Shown piece by piece: positions 15,498 to 22,098 of a stretch of 33,229 nt of DNA. The position numbers were made by a program, and so were the translations under genes. The notes under the pieces were generated by a model. The model saw only the letters and a program-made list of their open reading frames with translations, was not told where the DNA came from and searched no databases. Positions within the stretch are counted from its first letter, which is position 1, and the number at the start of each line of letters is the position of its first letter. The DNA comes from Chloroflexota bacterium (GTDB lineage Bacteria; Chloroflexota; Anaerolineae; J036; Brachytrichaceae): contig JAGWYZ010000015.1 in assembly GCA_018969115.1 (NCBI GenBank), positions 1 through 33,229 on the forward strand, in the 5' to 3' direction.

Positions 15498-16766
15498 ATG
15501 ACAACAAAACTAAAAATTACCGAGATCGAGCGGATCACGCTCGATGTGCCATTCACGCCGCGTGTGCACCCATGGAACGAATTGTTGGTGGGGCAATGGC
15601 GCGTGGTTGAGATTATGCGCGTGGTGACTGATGCGGGATTTGTCGGCTATGGCGAAACCTTGCCCCATTACACATGGGGGCGCGTGTCAGACGAGGCCGT
15701 AGCACGGGTAAAAGGCGGCAACCCTGCCGATTTTATGCATGATGACAGCCTTGGGGCTGGGTTGCAAATGGCATTGTGGGATGTGGTTGGCAAGGCTTTG
15801 GGTGTGCCGATGCATCGGCTGTTGGGTCAACCCAAGGTGCGTGATTGGTGCACGATTGGTTGGTGGAACACCAAGGCCCCGCCCGAAGTGTTGGCCGCCG
15901 AGGCTCAAGATGCCTTGGCCCAAGGTTATATGGCGCATAAGTTTAAGGCACGGCCTTGGTTTGATGTGTATGAGCAAGTGGCGCAAATTAGCCGTGTTAC
16001 GCCGGTCAATTATCGGCTAGATATGGATTGGAACGAAATGCTGCGTGATGTCGGCAATGCCGCGCCAGTGCTGACGGAACTTGACAAGAATCCGCGTATC
16101 GCTATTTACGAAGAACCCATTCCACGCGGGGATGTTGAGGGCTATCGCCGCTTGCGGCAGCACACCACCCGCCCAACAGCACAGCACTATTCGCCTGAAA
16201 TTATGCGTAATGCTGCCCAGCGCGAGGTGACAGATGGCTTTGTGGTGGGCGGCGGTGTGAGTGCCACCATGCGGGCAGGTTTGGCGGCAGGCGAGTTTAA
16301 CAAGCCATTTTGGCTGCAGTTGGTAGGTGTGGGTTTGGTGACGGCCTTTGCAGCGCACTTGGGCGCGGTGTTGCCTTGGGCTACGTGGCCTGCCATCTCG
16401 TGCCTCAACAATTACAGCGATGATTGTTTGGCGCAACCGCTCGAAATTAAGGGTGGTTATGTGCGGGTTCCCGATGCGCCGGGCCTTGGGGTTGAGATTG
16501 ACGAAGATGCAATTCGCAAATATCGTGTCAGCAAAGACAATTGGTGGATCGATTACCCGCGCAAGATTTTGTCGGTGGTGTGGGAGGGTGGTCGTGTAAT
16601 GCACTACACCACCATGCCGCAATGTTGGACGGATTTTCGCAATGGCAATCAGCCATTGCAAGAACCTGGCGTGCGGCTGCATGTGTGGCATGATGACGGC
16701 ACGCCCGAATTTGACGAGCTTCATCGCCGCGCCGAGCTTGCGCCGGTGCGAGACAGTAGAAATTGA
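15498..16766 (+). CDS. Mandelate racemase / muconate lactonizing enzyme family protein
   Basis: 422-aa enolase-superfamily enzyme, which would abstract a proton alpha to a carboxylate using Mg2+. N-terminal capping domain with VVTDAGFVGYGETLP; barrel with the Lys-x-Lys pair MAHKFKARPWFD (K148, K150), first metal ligand in YRLDMDWNE (D175), and second in IAIYEEPIPR (E205/E206). The third ligand, normally an Asp/Glu in a GDES-like context, is replaced by PTAQHYSPEI (Q229, H230). This points to an unusual subgroup, possibly sugar-acid dehydratase-related, or to a changed metal site. The C-terminus is about 60 residues longer than usual, with a tryptophan-rich tail. A -10-like TGATAT lies 6 nt before the ATG. 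Followed by the creatininase-family gene in the same direction. Confidence 0.8.
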   Translation: MTTKLKITEIERITLDVPFTPRVHPWNELLVGQWRVVEIMRVVTDAGFVGYGETLPHYTWGRVSDEAVARVKGGNPADFMHDDSLGAGLQMALWDVVGKALGVPMHRLLGQPKVRDWCTIGWWNTKAPPEVLAAEAQDALAQGYMAHKFKARPWFDVYEQVAQISRVTPVNYRLDMDWNEMLRDVGNAAPVLTELDKNPRIAIYEEPIPRGDVEGYRRLRQHTTRPTAQHYSPEIMRNAAQREVTDGFVVGGGVSATMRAGLAAGEFNKPFWLQLVGVGLVTAFAAHLGAVLPWATWPAISCLNNYSDDCLAQPLEIKGGYVRVPDAPGLGVEIDEDAIRKYRVSKDNWWIDYPRKILSVVWEGGRVMHYTTMPQCWTDFRNGNQPLQEPGVRLHVWHDDGTPEFDELHRRAELAPVRDSRN

Positions 16767-16926
16767 AAGTTTAAAATGGAAAATTTAAAATTGGTTAAGG
16801 ATCATTTGGCGTAACCTGTGTCATTTCGAGTAAAGCGAGAAATGACGATTCTAGGCCGTTTTTGACTTTTACAAAAAACAAATTTGTCATTTTCCATTTT
16901 CCATTTTCCATTTTAAATTTACAAAG
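16758..16926. repeat. Nested palindrome: heptamer array around a GTCATTTCGAG hairpin
   Basis: Fills the whole gap between two codirectional genes. Left arm TTTAAAATGGAAAAT (16770-16784), right arm a 7-bp tandem array of TTTTCCA words ending TTTTAAATTT (about 16889-16920). The centre is GTCATTTC...GAAATGAC (16820-16846), the same inner hairpin found at 31415-31441. A TAAATT at the array's end lies 7 nt before the next gene's ATG. Confidence 0.6.
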
Positions 16927-17718
16927 ATGCAATTAGGACATTTACCTTGGACCGAAGTGCCCAAACACAGCCACAAAGTGGCGGTGGTGCCGATTGGGGC
17001 CTTTGAACAGCACGGACATCATTTGCCGATGCTGACCGATAGTATGATTTGTGGCGAGATTGTGAAACGCGCCGAGGCCGAATTGGGTGACGAGGCGGTC
17101 TTTTTGCCGTTGCTCTATCTCGGCTCGTCCGATCATCACCGCGCCTTTACTGGCACGATTAGCCTGAAATGGGACACGTATGTGCATGTGTTGGTAGACA
17201 TTGTCGAGAGTTTGATCGGCGCGGGTTTCCGCAAGATTTTTCTCATCAATGCGCATGGTGGCAATATTGTGCCGGGCCAAACCGCTTTATATGAGGTGAA
17301 TTTGCGCCATTTTAAAGACAAGCCCGATTTGTTTTTGACCTTTGTCAGTTGGTTTGATTTGGCTCGCAAACAAGTGGCGGTGCTTGATGGGGTGAAGCAA
17401 GACAGTGTGTTACATGCCTGTGAATGGGAAACCAGCGCCATTATGGCCTTGCACCCCGATTTGGTGCGTGGTGAGGCGATTAAAACCGTGCGCACGCCAT
17501 TTGATTCACGCTTTTGGTCGCCCGATCATTTGGGGCCGACGCGGGTGCATGTGGCCCGCACGCTTGATCAATCTAGCCCAGTGGGGGCCTTGGGCTACCC
17601 AGCTGAGAGCAGCGCCGACAAGGGTGCACGTATCATTGCGGCGGCAACGGCTGAGGTGGTGGCATTTGTGCGTGAGTTTGCCACTTGGCAGCGCCCTGTG
17701 CATGAGATTGTGAGTTAG
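16927..17718 (+). CDS. Creatininase family amidohydrolase
   Basis: 263-aa metal-dependent amidohydrolase of the creatininase family, which includes creatinine amidohydrolase, the riboflavin/F420-pathway amide hydrolase ArfB and the mycofactocin peptidase MftE. Motifs: PIGAFEQHGHHLPMLTD (E27, H29, D38 metal ligands), FLINAHGGNIVPGQ (His ligand; usual form NGHGGN, here NAHGGN), and LHACEWETSAIMALHP (Glu ligand in the HAGExET-type motif, here HACEWET). No signal peptide. The substrate is not clear; since F420 enzymes are encoded at the far end of the window, an ArfB-like role is possible but not supported by context. The upstream neighbour is the enolase-superfamily enzyme. No Shine-Dalgarno; TAAATT lies 7 nt upstream. 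Confidence 0.85.
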   Translation: MQLGHLPWTEVPKHSHKVAVVPIGAFEQHGHHLPMLTDSMICGEIVKRAEAELGDEAVFLPLLYLGSSDHHRAFTGTISLKWDTYVHVLVDIVESLIGAGFRKIFLINAHGGNIVPGQTALYEVNLRHFKDKPDLFLTFVSWFDLARKQVAVLDGVKQDSVLHACEWETSAIMALHPDLVRGEAIKTVRTPFDSRFWSPDHLGPTRVHVARTLDQSSPVGALGYPAESSADKGARIIAAATAEVVAFVREFATWQRPVHEIVS

Positions 17719-17858
17719 CTGACTCACGGTACGCACAAGGCAAATTTTTTACCACGAAGTGCACGAAGCACTCAAAGATTTGTAGCTAAACGTTTTGTTT
17801 ACTTTTGAGTCCTTTGTGCGCTTTGTGGTGAGCTAAACGAACCTTGCGTGACGTCAGT
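17715..17858. repeat. F3-type palindrome
   Basis: Inner arms TTACCACGAAGTGCACGAAG and, on the other side, CTTTGTGCGCTTTGTGGTGA are imperfect inverted repeats. Outer arms AGCTGACTCACGG...GCACAAGG and CCTTGCGTGACGTCAGTT also pair. It resembles the 1047-1177 element in its inner words. Confidence 0.5.
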
Positions 17859-17869
17859 TACGCAAGGTT
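17840..17869 (+). terminator. 10-bp hairpin, candidate terminator
   Basis: AACCTTGCGT (17840-17849) pairs perfectly with ACGCAAGGTT (17860-17869) around a 10-nt loop; only a short T-run follows. It lies 121 nt downstream of the creatininase-family gene and overlaps the end of the F3-type palindrome. Confidence 0.35.
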
Positions 17870-17891
17870 TTATGAGGCGTGTGTCAGGTGG

Positions 17892-18120
17892 CATTAGGGT
17901 TTTCACTAAGTGCCTCTTTTGCTATTTTTTCACTTAAGCCTTCTAATATTTTTGCCTCTCTGGCCTACTCGATATAGTCCATATCGCTCCCAGACAAATC
18001 ATCGGCTGTTTTATAAGCGCTGTGCATAGGTTTCAAGTACGCGTGAAATAACATAGGTGCTGTTCGCATCTGGTAATTGCAAGGTAAGGGTGGTTGTTGG
18101 GTTAATTTTATGATAGGAGC
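17892..18120 (-). pseudogene. Possible decayed small antitoxin-like gene
   Basis: On the minus strand, one frame gives INPTTTLTLQLPDANSTYVI followed by SRVLETYAQRL and a stop. A second frame continues with KTADDLSGSDMDYIE, a stop, then AKILEGLSEKIAKEALSENP and NAT with a final stop. The pieces together look like a small beta-strand/helix protein broken by a frameshift and a stop codon. No family is recognised with certainty; ribbon-helix-helix-like antitoxins have similar openings. No other content is seen in this gap apart from the palindrome at 17715-17858. Confidence 0.3.
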
Positions 18121-18190
18121 GTTGTGAATAAGGGGCCGTCTCGTCTCTCTACAGTGGGTGGTGTTGCATCATTTACAATGCCCCAACTCT

Positions 18191-18940
18191 ATGCAAATCC
18201 AAAATCACACCTTCATCATCAGCGGTGGCAGCTCGGGGCTTGGGGCCGCCACCGCTAGCATGATTCGCCAAAACGGCGGCAATGTCGTCATTGCCGATAT
18301 CAACCCGCCGCGTGAGGAGATCGTGGGCGCAAAATTCATCAAGACCGATGTGACCAGCGATGCCGACGGCAAGGCGGCGGTGCAATTTGCGTTGGCCGAG
18401 TTTGGTGCCGTGCATGGCCTCGCCAATTGTGCTGGGATCGGCATCGCTGATTTGGTGCTGCGCAAGGGTGAGCCGCATCCGCTCGACCGTTTTGTGCGTG
18501 TCATCCAAATCAACCTGATCGGCACGTTTAACATGATTCGCTTGGCTGGGCAGGCCATGAGTCATAACACGCCCAATGCCCAAGGCGAGCGCGGGGTCAT
18601 TATCAACACGGCTTCGGTGGCGGCCTATGATGGGCAAATTGGGCAGGCGGCCTATTCGGCCTCGAAGGGCGGTGTGGTGGGCATGACCTTGCCGATTGCG
18701 CGTGAATATGCGCGTTATGGCATTCGCGTCATGACGATTGCGCCCGGCATTTTTGATACGCCGATGTTGGCGGGGCTGCCGCAAGAGGCGCGTGATTCGC
18801 TCGGCAAACAAGTGCCCTTCCCCCCGCGCCTCGGACAACCCGTCGAATATGCCTTTCTCGCCCAGCACATCATCGAAAACGTCATGCTCAATGGCGAAGT
18901 CATTCGCCTCGATGGGGCAATTCGCATGGCGGCGAGGTAG
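18191..18940 (+). CDS. SDR oxidoreductase, 3-hydroxyacyl-CoA dehydrogenase type II-like
   Basis: 249-aa classical SDR most like HSD10 / 3-hydroxy-2-methylbutyryl-CoA dehydrogenase. Cofactor motif [15 protein letters not shown], aspartate after beta-2 (VVIADIN) for NAD, NCAGIG, the active serine in [20 protein letters not shown] with SASKGG (Tyr-x-x-x-Lys), and the family-typical [20 protein letters not shown] with [20 protein letters not shown]. It would oxidise a short or branched hydroxyacyl-CoA in beta-oxidation or isoleucine breakdown. ATG 18191 is chosen over the upstream in-frame start at 18158 because the motif begins right after it and TACAAT (18174-18179) lies 11 nt upstream. Confidence 0.87.
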   Translation: MQIQNHTFIISGGSSGLGAATASMIRQNGGNVVIADINPPREEIVGAKFIKTDVTSDADGKAAVQFALAEFGAVHGLANCAGIGIADLVLRKGEPHPLDRFVRVIQINLIGTFNMIRLAGQAMSHNTPNAQGERGVIINTASVAAYDGQIGQAAYSASKGGVVGMTLPIAREYARYGIRVMTIAPGIFDTPMLAGLPQEARDSLGKQVPFPPRLGQPVEYAFLAQHIIENVMLNGEVIRLDGAIRMAAR

Positions 18941-18950
18941 TCGGGGGGGA

Positions 18951-19014
18951 CAAAGTGGCAAGTAGTAAGTAGCAAGTGCTAAGAAAAACTTGTAACCTGC
19001 AACCTGCCACTTTG
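18951..19014. repeat. Heptamer-word palindrome
   Basis: Left arm CAAAGTGGCAAGTAGTAAGT continues in 7-bp steps (AAGTAGT, AAGTAGC, AAGTGCT). Right arm (18989-19014) contains AACCTGCAACCTG and ends CCACTTTG. The first 10 bp of the arms pair perfectly. It begins 11 nt after the SDR stop codon and may act as a transcript end. Confidence 0.45.
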
Positions 19015-19016
19015 CC

Positions 19017-19232
19017 CTTCTGCCCCTGCCTACTTCATAGCCGTTGGCGGTGACTTGCACCTCGAATGGGGGGGCTTGGGTGATGGTGTTTTGGTGGATG
19101 GTGATGTCAGTGGTGGGCAGGGTGGCAAGGGTTTGACCGGGGGCTGCCGCCAAACGAAAGATGTATTGACCGACGGCAACGCCTGTTAATTGATAGACCG
19201 TGCTTAGGTCGGTGTCGATGCTGTAGTCTTAT
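19017..19232 (-). pseudogene. C-terminal remnant of a beta-rich protein
   Basis: A minus-strand frame of about 70 codons reads DYSIDTDLSTVYQLTGVAVG, then IFRLAAAPGQTLATLPTTDI and EVQVTANGYEVG. Its composition and alternating pattern are protein-like, as in beta-sandwich repeats of surface proteins. A stop precedes the first codon, so the 5' part is lost. The frame continues over the heptamer palindrome and antisense to the SDR gene, where it is not believable. Family not identified. Confidence 0.35.
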
Positions 19233-19275
19233 GAATGTAGCAAGCTGATGTTGCAAATATTTTAAACGCATCTAG

Positions 19276-19430
19276 GTAGCATCTCAAAAAAATCGAGGGA
19301 AATAAAACTATTTTTCGCCAAACGCCCTATATGACCATTGAAGTTAGGGGCAAAGCCCCTAACTTCAATGGTCATATAGGGCGTTTGGCATTACATCTTT
19401 GGGGTTTATCCCGAATTATTGAAATGATAC
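19276..19430. repeat. F2 element copy D with 8-bp target duplication (155 bp)
   Basis: Bounded by direct repeats GCATCTAG at 19268-19275 and 19431-19438. Ends GTAGCATCTC... and, in complement, GTATCATTTCAATAATTCGG. The central stem has arms 19317-19351 and 19355-19389, perfectly paired over 35 bp around an AAA loop with a GGGGC/GCCCC tip. This is the best preserved F2 copy. Confidence 0.85.
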
Positions 19431-19534
19431 GCATCTAGCTCAAACAGATGGAGTGAATAAACAAACGATATGGGGACTGAGCTTCTAAGTGATTGCAATC
19501 GGAATGGTCAAGGCACAGATGATTCAATGCTGCC

Positions 19535-19723
19535 ATGCGGCAGTTTTATTACATACACTGCGCGATAGTCTTGGGCTTGACCCTGATTTGTAATTCGCAG
19601 GTCTTGTTGATTTATACTGAGGGCAATACCGACCTAGAATATTTTAGACGGGTGGCGCGGGAAGGGGTGTTGCCGGTTCTGGCTGAATATCATTGGTTGC
19701 CGACTTGGTGCAAAGGTTCATAA
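19535..19723 (+). CDS. Small ORF or gene remnant upstream of rpmH
   Basis: 62 codons from ATG 19535, no Shine-Dalgarno. The second half, LLIYTEGNTDLEYFRRVARE then VLPVLAEYHWLPTW, looks protein-like, whereas the first half looks random. It may be the 3' end of a lost gene. No family recognised. Confidence 0.2.
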   Translation: MRQFYYIHCAIVLGLTLICNSQVLLIYTEGNTDLEYFRRVAREGVLPVLAEYHWLPTWCKGS

Positions 19724-19730
19724 GCTGCGG

Positions 19731-19736
19731 TATAAT
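19731..19736 (+). promoter_or_regulatory. -10 box of the rpmH operon promoter
   Basis: A perfect TATAAT stands 94 nt upstream of the rpmH ATG. A TTGGTG 20 nt further upstream could serve as a weak -35. Confidence 0.5.
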
Positions 19737-19830
19737 CAACCGCTTTTAGTTTCAGGATGATCAGTCATTGAAAATAAGAAAAAATAAGAGTGAGTGATGA
19801 CTGTTAAATAAAGGTTAGGAAGAAAGAGGC

Positions 19831-20052
19831 ATGACTAAGCGAACATATCAACCAAAAATTCGGCATCGTGTGCGCACACACGGTTTCCGTTCTCGTATGA
19901 AGACTGCTGGCGGACGAAAAGTTTTGAGCGCCCGACGTTTAAAGGGGCGACACGATCTTGTGGTGACGGCCAACAATCACGTTAAGTCGTTGGATTGGAA
20001 CGCCAAGTATTCACCTGCCAAGAGTCGCCAAGGCACTTTGGGCAGCAAGTAA
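19831..20052 (+). CDS. rpmH: Ribosomal protein bL34 with C-terminal extension
   Basis: Large-subunit ribosomal protein bL34. The first 45 residues are canonical: [45 protein letters not shown]. The usual protein stops here (44-46 aa), but this one continues for 28 more residues ([28 protein letters not shown]), giving 73 aa. The ATG at 19831 has a purine-rich Shine-Dalgarno (AGGAAGAAAGAGG). It is the first gene of the conserved rpmH-rnpA-yidD-yidC-jag block. No dnaA lies upstream in this window. Confidence 0.95.
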   Translation: MTKRTYQPKIRHRVRTHGFRSRMKTAGGRKVLSARRLKGRHDLVVTANNHVKSLDWNAKYSPAKSRQGTLGSK

Positions 20053-20057
20053 ATATA

Positions 20058-20119
20058 AAAATTAAGAATGCAGAATTGAGGGTGTAGACACGCGTTCTCA
20101 ATTCTGCTTTTTTAATTTT
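20058..20119. repeat. Heptamer-word palindrome between rpmH and rnpA
   Basis: Left arm (20058-20080) is built of AATTAAG, AATGCAG and AATTGAG words; right arm (20097-20119) begins CTCAATTCTGC and ends TTTTAATTTT. Stem CAGAATTGAG/CTCAATTCTG is perfect, followed by a T6 run, so it could also terminate or attenuate transcription between the two genes. Confidence 0.5.
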
Positions 20120-20134
20120 CAGCCTCCATTCGCC

Positions 20135-20539
20135 ATAGAAACACTTTGTACGTCCGAAGATTTTAAGCGGGTCCGTGAATTTGGATCGCGCTGGCATGGA
20201 AAATTGTGTTCATTAAATATTGCCACGCGCCCGCAGGCTTCTATGGTACCGCCCCAGCATTCAAAGTTAGCAGCGGCGCAAGTTGGCGTTATTCGAGTTG
20301 GGTTCATTACGACCAAGAAATTGGGAAATGCAGTAAAACGTAATCGTGCCCGCCGCTTGTTACGCGAATCGATGCGTTTGTTGGCTGAAGAATGGGTGAC
20401 TGGGCTTAATTTGGATATAGTGTTAATTGCACGGGCTGAGATTTGCGCACCTAACGTGCGTATGCAGCAAGTGCGTGATGAGATCTGGTGGCTGGCACGA
20501 AAAGCAAAAATCGTAAAAAGCAAAGTGCGGGCAATATAG
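20135..20539 (+). CDS. rnpA: Ribonuclease P protein component (start codon unclear)
   Basis: Protein subunit of RNase P, which matures tRNA 5' ends. The RNA-binding signature [18 protein letters not shown] is intact, as are the downstream helices. The conserved N-terminal part, [18 protein letters not shown], is present in frame from about 20153, but the first ATG/GTG/TTG in this frame is the TTG at 20204, which would remove it. The frame is open back to 20066 with no standard start; ATA at 20135 (or ATT at 20075) is the only plausible site, placing the conserved Phe at residue 10. Either a rare start codon, an in-frame lesion or a sequence error is involved. Overlaps yidD by 52 nt. Confidence 0.85.
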   Translation: METLCTSEDFKRVREFGSRWHGKLCSLNIATRPQASMVPPQHSKLAAAQVGVIRVGFITTKKLGNAVKRNRARRLLRESMRLLAEEWVTGLNLDIVLIARAEICAPNVRMQQVRDEIWWLARKAKIVKSKVRAI

Positions 20540-20817
20540 TTGCCCATCACCACGCGCCTTTAAATAAGCCAAGTGACCCTGTGGTATCGCTACAGGCGTT
20601 ATCTTGGATACAACGTGTTTTCGTGGCTTTAATTCGGTTTTACCAAGTCACCATTTCACGCGCATTGCCTTCGTCTTGTCGTTTTACGCCTTCGTGTAGC
20701 GAATATACACGGCAAGCAATTATGAAATATGGCGTGCTGAACGGGACATGGATGGGTGCAAAACGTATTGCGCGTTGTCATCCCTTTCACCCCGGCGGCT
20801 ATGATCCAGTTCCTTAA
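20488..20817 (+). CDS. yidD: Membrane protein insertion efficiency factor YidD
   Basis: 109 aa, starting with GTG at 20488 inside the end of rnpA. The family core is complete: [35 protein letters not shown], and [17 protein letters not shown], with the three conserved cysteines (SCRF, SCSEY, RCHPF). YidD is a small amphipathic-helix protein attached to the cytoplasmic side of the membrane that helps the YidC insertase. An N-terminal extension of about 35 basic residues precedes the core, so a later start is possible but would need a non-standard codon. Confidence 0.93.
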   Translation: MAGTKSKNRKKQSAGNIVAHHHAPLNKPSDPVVSLQALSWIQRVFVALIRFYQVTISRALPSSCRFTPSCSEYTRQAIMKYGVLNGTWMGAKRIARCHPFHPGGYDPVP

Positions 20818-20822
20818 AATTT

Positions 20823-21965
20823 ATGAAAGCTTCAATGTATAAATTGGGCATTGTGGGGACAGTCACAATGTTGTTGATGGGATGCACCGGTAGTGATTCG
20901 GCTCCCAGTTCTTTTCCGGGTGCGTTTGTAGATGGCAACGTTGCCTATTTGGCACGAGGCGGGCAAGTCTATAAGTATGATGTGCAATCGGGCAATCTGT
21001 TATGGGAATTCCCTAAACAAGAGACGCTTGAGCGTGGCCCATTTGCTGGACTGCCGGTTAAGTTTGGCAATACCATTGTGGTGGGCGAAGGGCTGAATTT
21101 TGCCAGCACAGGTGGTATTTTTTCTAAAGAAGATCATACTCAACGCAGTTTGTTTGGTTTGTCAGATGAAAACGGGGGTGAGATATGGCGTTTTACTGGC
21201 CCCAAGGAATTTGTGGATGGGGTGGTGACCGATGGCAAGCTGATTTATGCGCCGAATGGTGATGGCAAGCTATATGCCCTTGACCCAGCCCAAAAGGAAA
21301 ATGGTCAGCCCAAAATTATTTGGACATTTAATGATGCCAAGAGTAAGCTATGGAGTAAACCATTGCTAGCTGGTGGCAAACTGTATCAAGCCTCGATGGA
21401 TCATAGTATGTATGCTATTGATGTTGCGACGGGTAAAAAGATTTGGGAATTTAAAGCCAAAGCCCCAATCGCAGTACAGCCAACGCTGAATAACGGCGTG
21501 TTATATTTTGGTGCATTCGATAGCAAGTTTTATGCCGTAGATGCTGAAACGGGTGCAAAAAAATGGGAACAAACGACGACGGGTTGGGTTTGGAGTGAGG
21601 CTACAATTGCGAACGGCTTGGTTTATTTTGGCGATGTGCGCGGGCGGGTGTATGCCCTTGATATTGCCGCCAATGGCGAGGTTCGCTGGACATTTGATAC
21701 GAAAGACGCGATTCGTGCCCAACCCATAATCAATGGCGATACTTTATACGTGGTATCGTTCGATACCAATGTGTATGCATTGAAGGCTGCCGACGGTAAA
21801 ACCGCGTGGCCGACACCGGCAACGCTTAATTATCGTTTGCCGGCTAAGCCTTGGGTGATCAACGATACCTTGCTTGTGCCTTTGTTTGATAGCGAAACGC
21901 GCATGTGGTCGTTAGATATTGCTTCGGGTACACGGAAAATTCAATTTCAACCGGTAAAGAAATAG
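20823..21965 (+). CDS. PQQ-type beta-propeller lipoprotein
   Basis: 380 aa. Lipoprotein signal peptide: hydrophobic GIVGTVTMLLMG followed by Cys21, which would be lipidated. The mature part consists of about seven repeated blades with the PQQ/BamB pattern: VYKYDVQSGNLLWEF, LYALDP, MYAIDVATGKKIWEF, FYAVDAETGAKKWE, VYALDIAANGEVRWTF, VYALKAADGKTAWP and MWSLDIASGT. Such propellers act as scaffolds (as BamB does in outer-membrane assembly) or as PQQ enzymes; the enzyme-specific PQQ ligands are not evident. It starts 5 nt after yidD and precedes yidC, so a helper role in membrane protein or envelope biogenesis is a reasonable inference. Confidence 0.88.
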   Translation: MKASMYKLGIVGTVTMLLMGCTGSDSAPSSFPGAFVDGNVAYLARGGQVYKYDVQSGNLLWEFPKQETLERGPFAGLPVKFGNTIVVGEGLNFASTGGIFSKEDHTQRSLFGLSDENGGEIWRFTGPKEFVDGVVTDGKLIYAPNGDGKLYALDPAQKENGQPKIIWTFNDAKSKLWSKPLLAGGKLYQASMDHSMYAIDVATGKKIWEFKAKAPIAVQPTLNNGVLYFGAFDSKFYAVDAETGAKKWEQTTTGWVWSEATIANGLVYFGDVRGRVYALDIAANGEVRWTFDTKDAIRAQPIINGDTLYVVSFDTNVYALKAADGKTAWPTPATLNYRLPAKPWVINDTLLVPLFDSETRMWSLDIASGTRKIQFQPVKK

Positions 21966-22098
21966 GAAGAACGGATTTAGTAAACTAGGCCAAGAAAAGG
22001 TGAAAGTTGGGGCGATGCCGATTGGGTCACCCTTGTTAAGTTTAAATTAAGATTAACAAAGATTACCCAATCGGAGAAAACAAAATTTTTATGGTTTA

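Noticed and set aside
18173-19153. Long minus-strand open frame over the SDR gene
   Set aside because: It is antisense to a clear SDR; the codon pattern of the plus-strand gene explains it. Only the part beyond 19017 looks protein-like.
19200-19830. Replication origin upstream of rpmH
   Set aside because: rpmH often neighbours oriC/dnaA, but I see no cluster of TTATNCACA boxes and no dnaA in the window.
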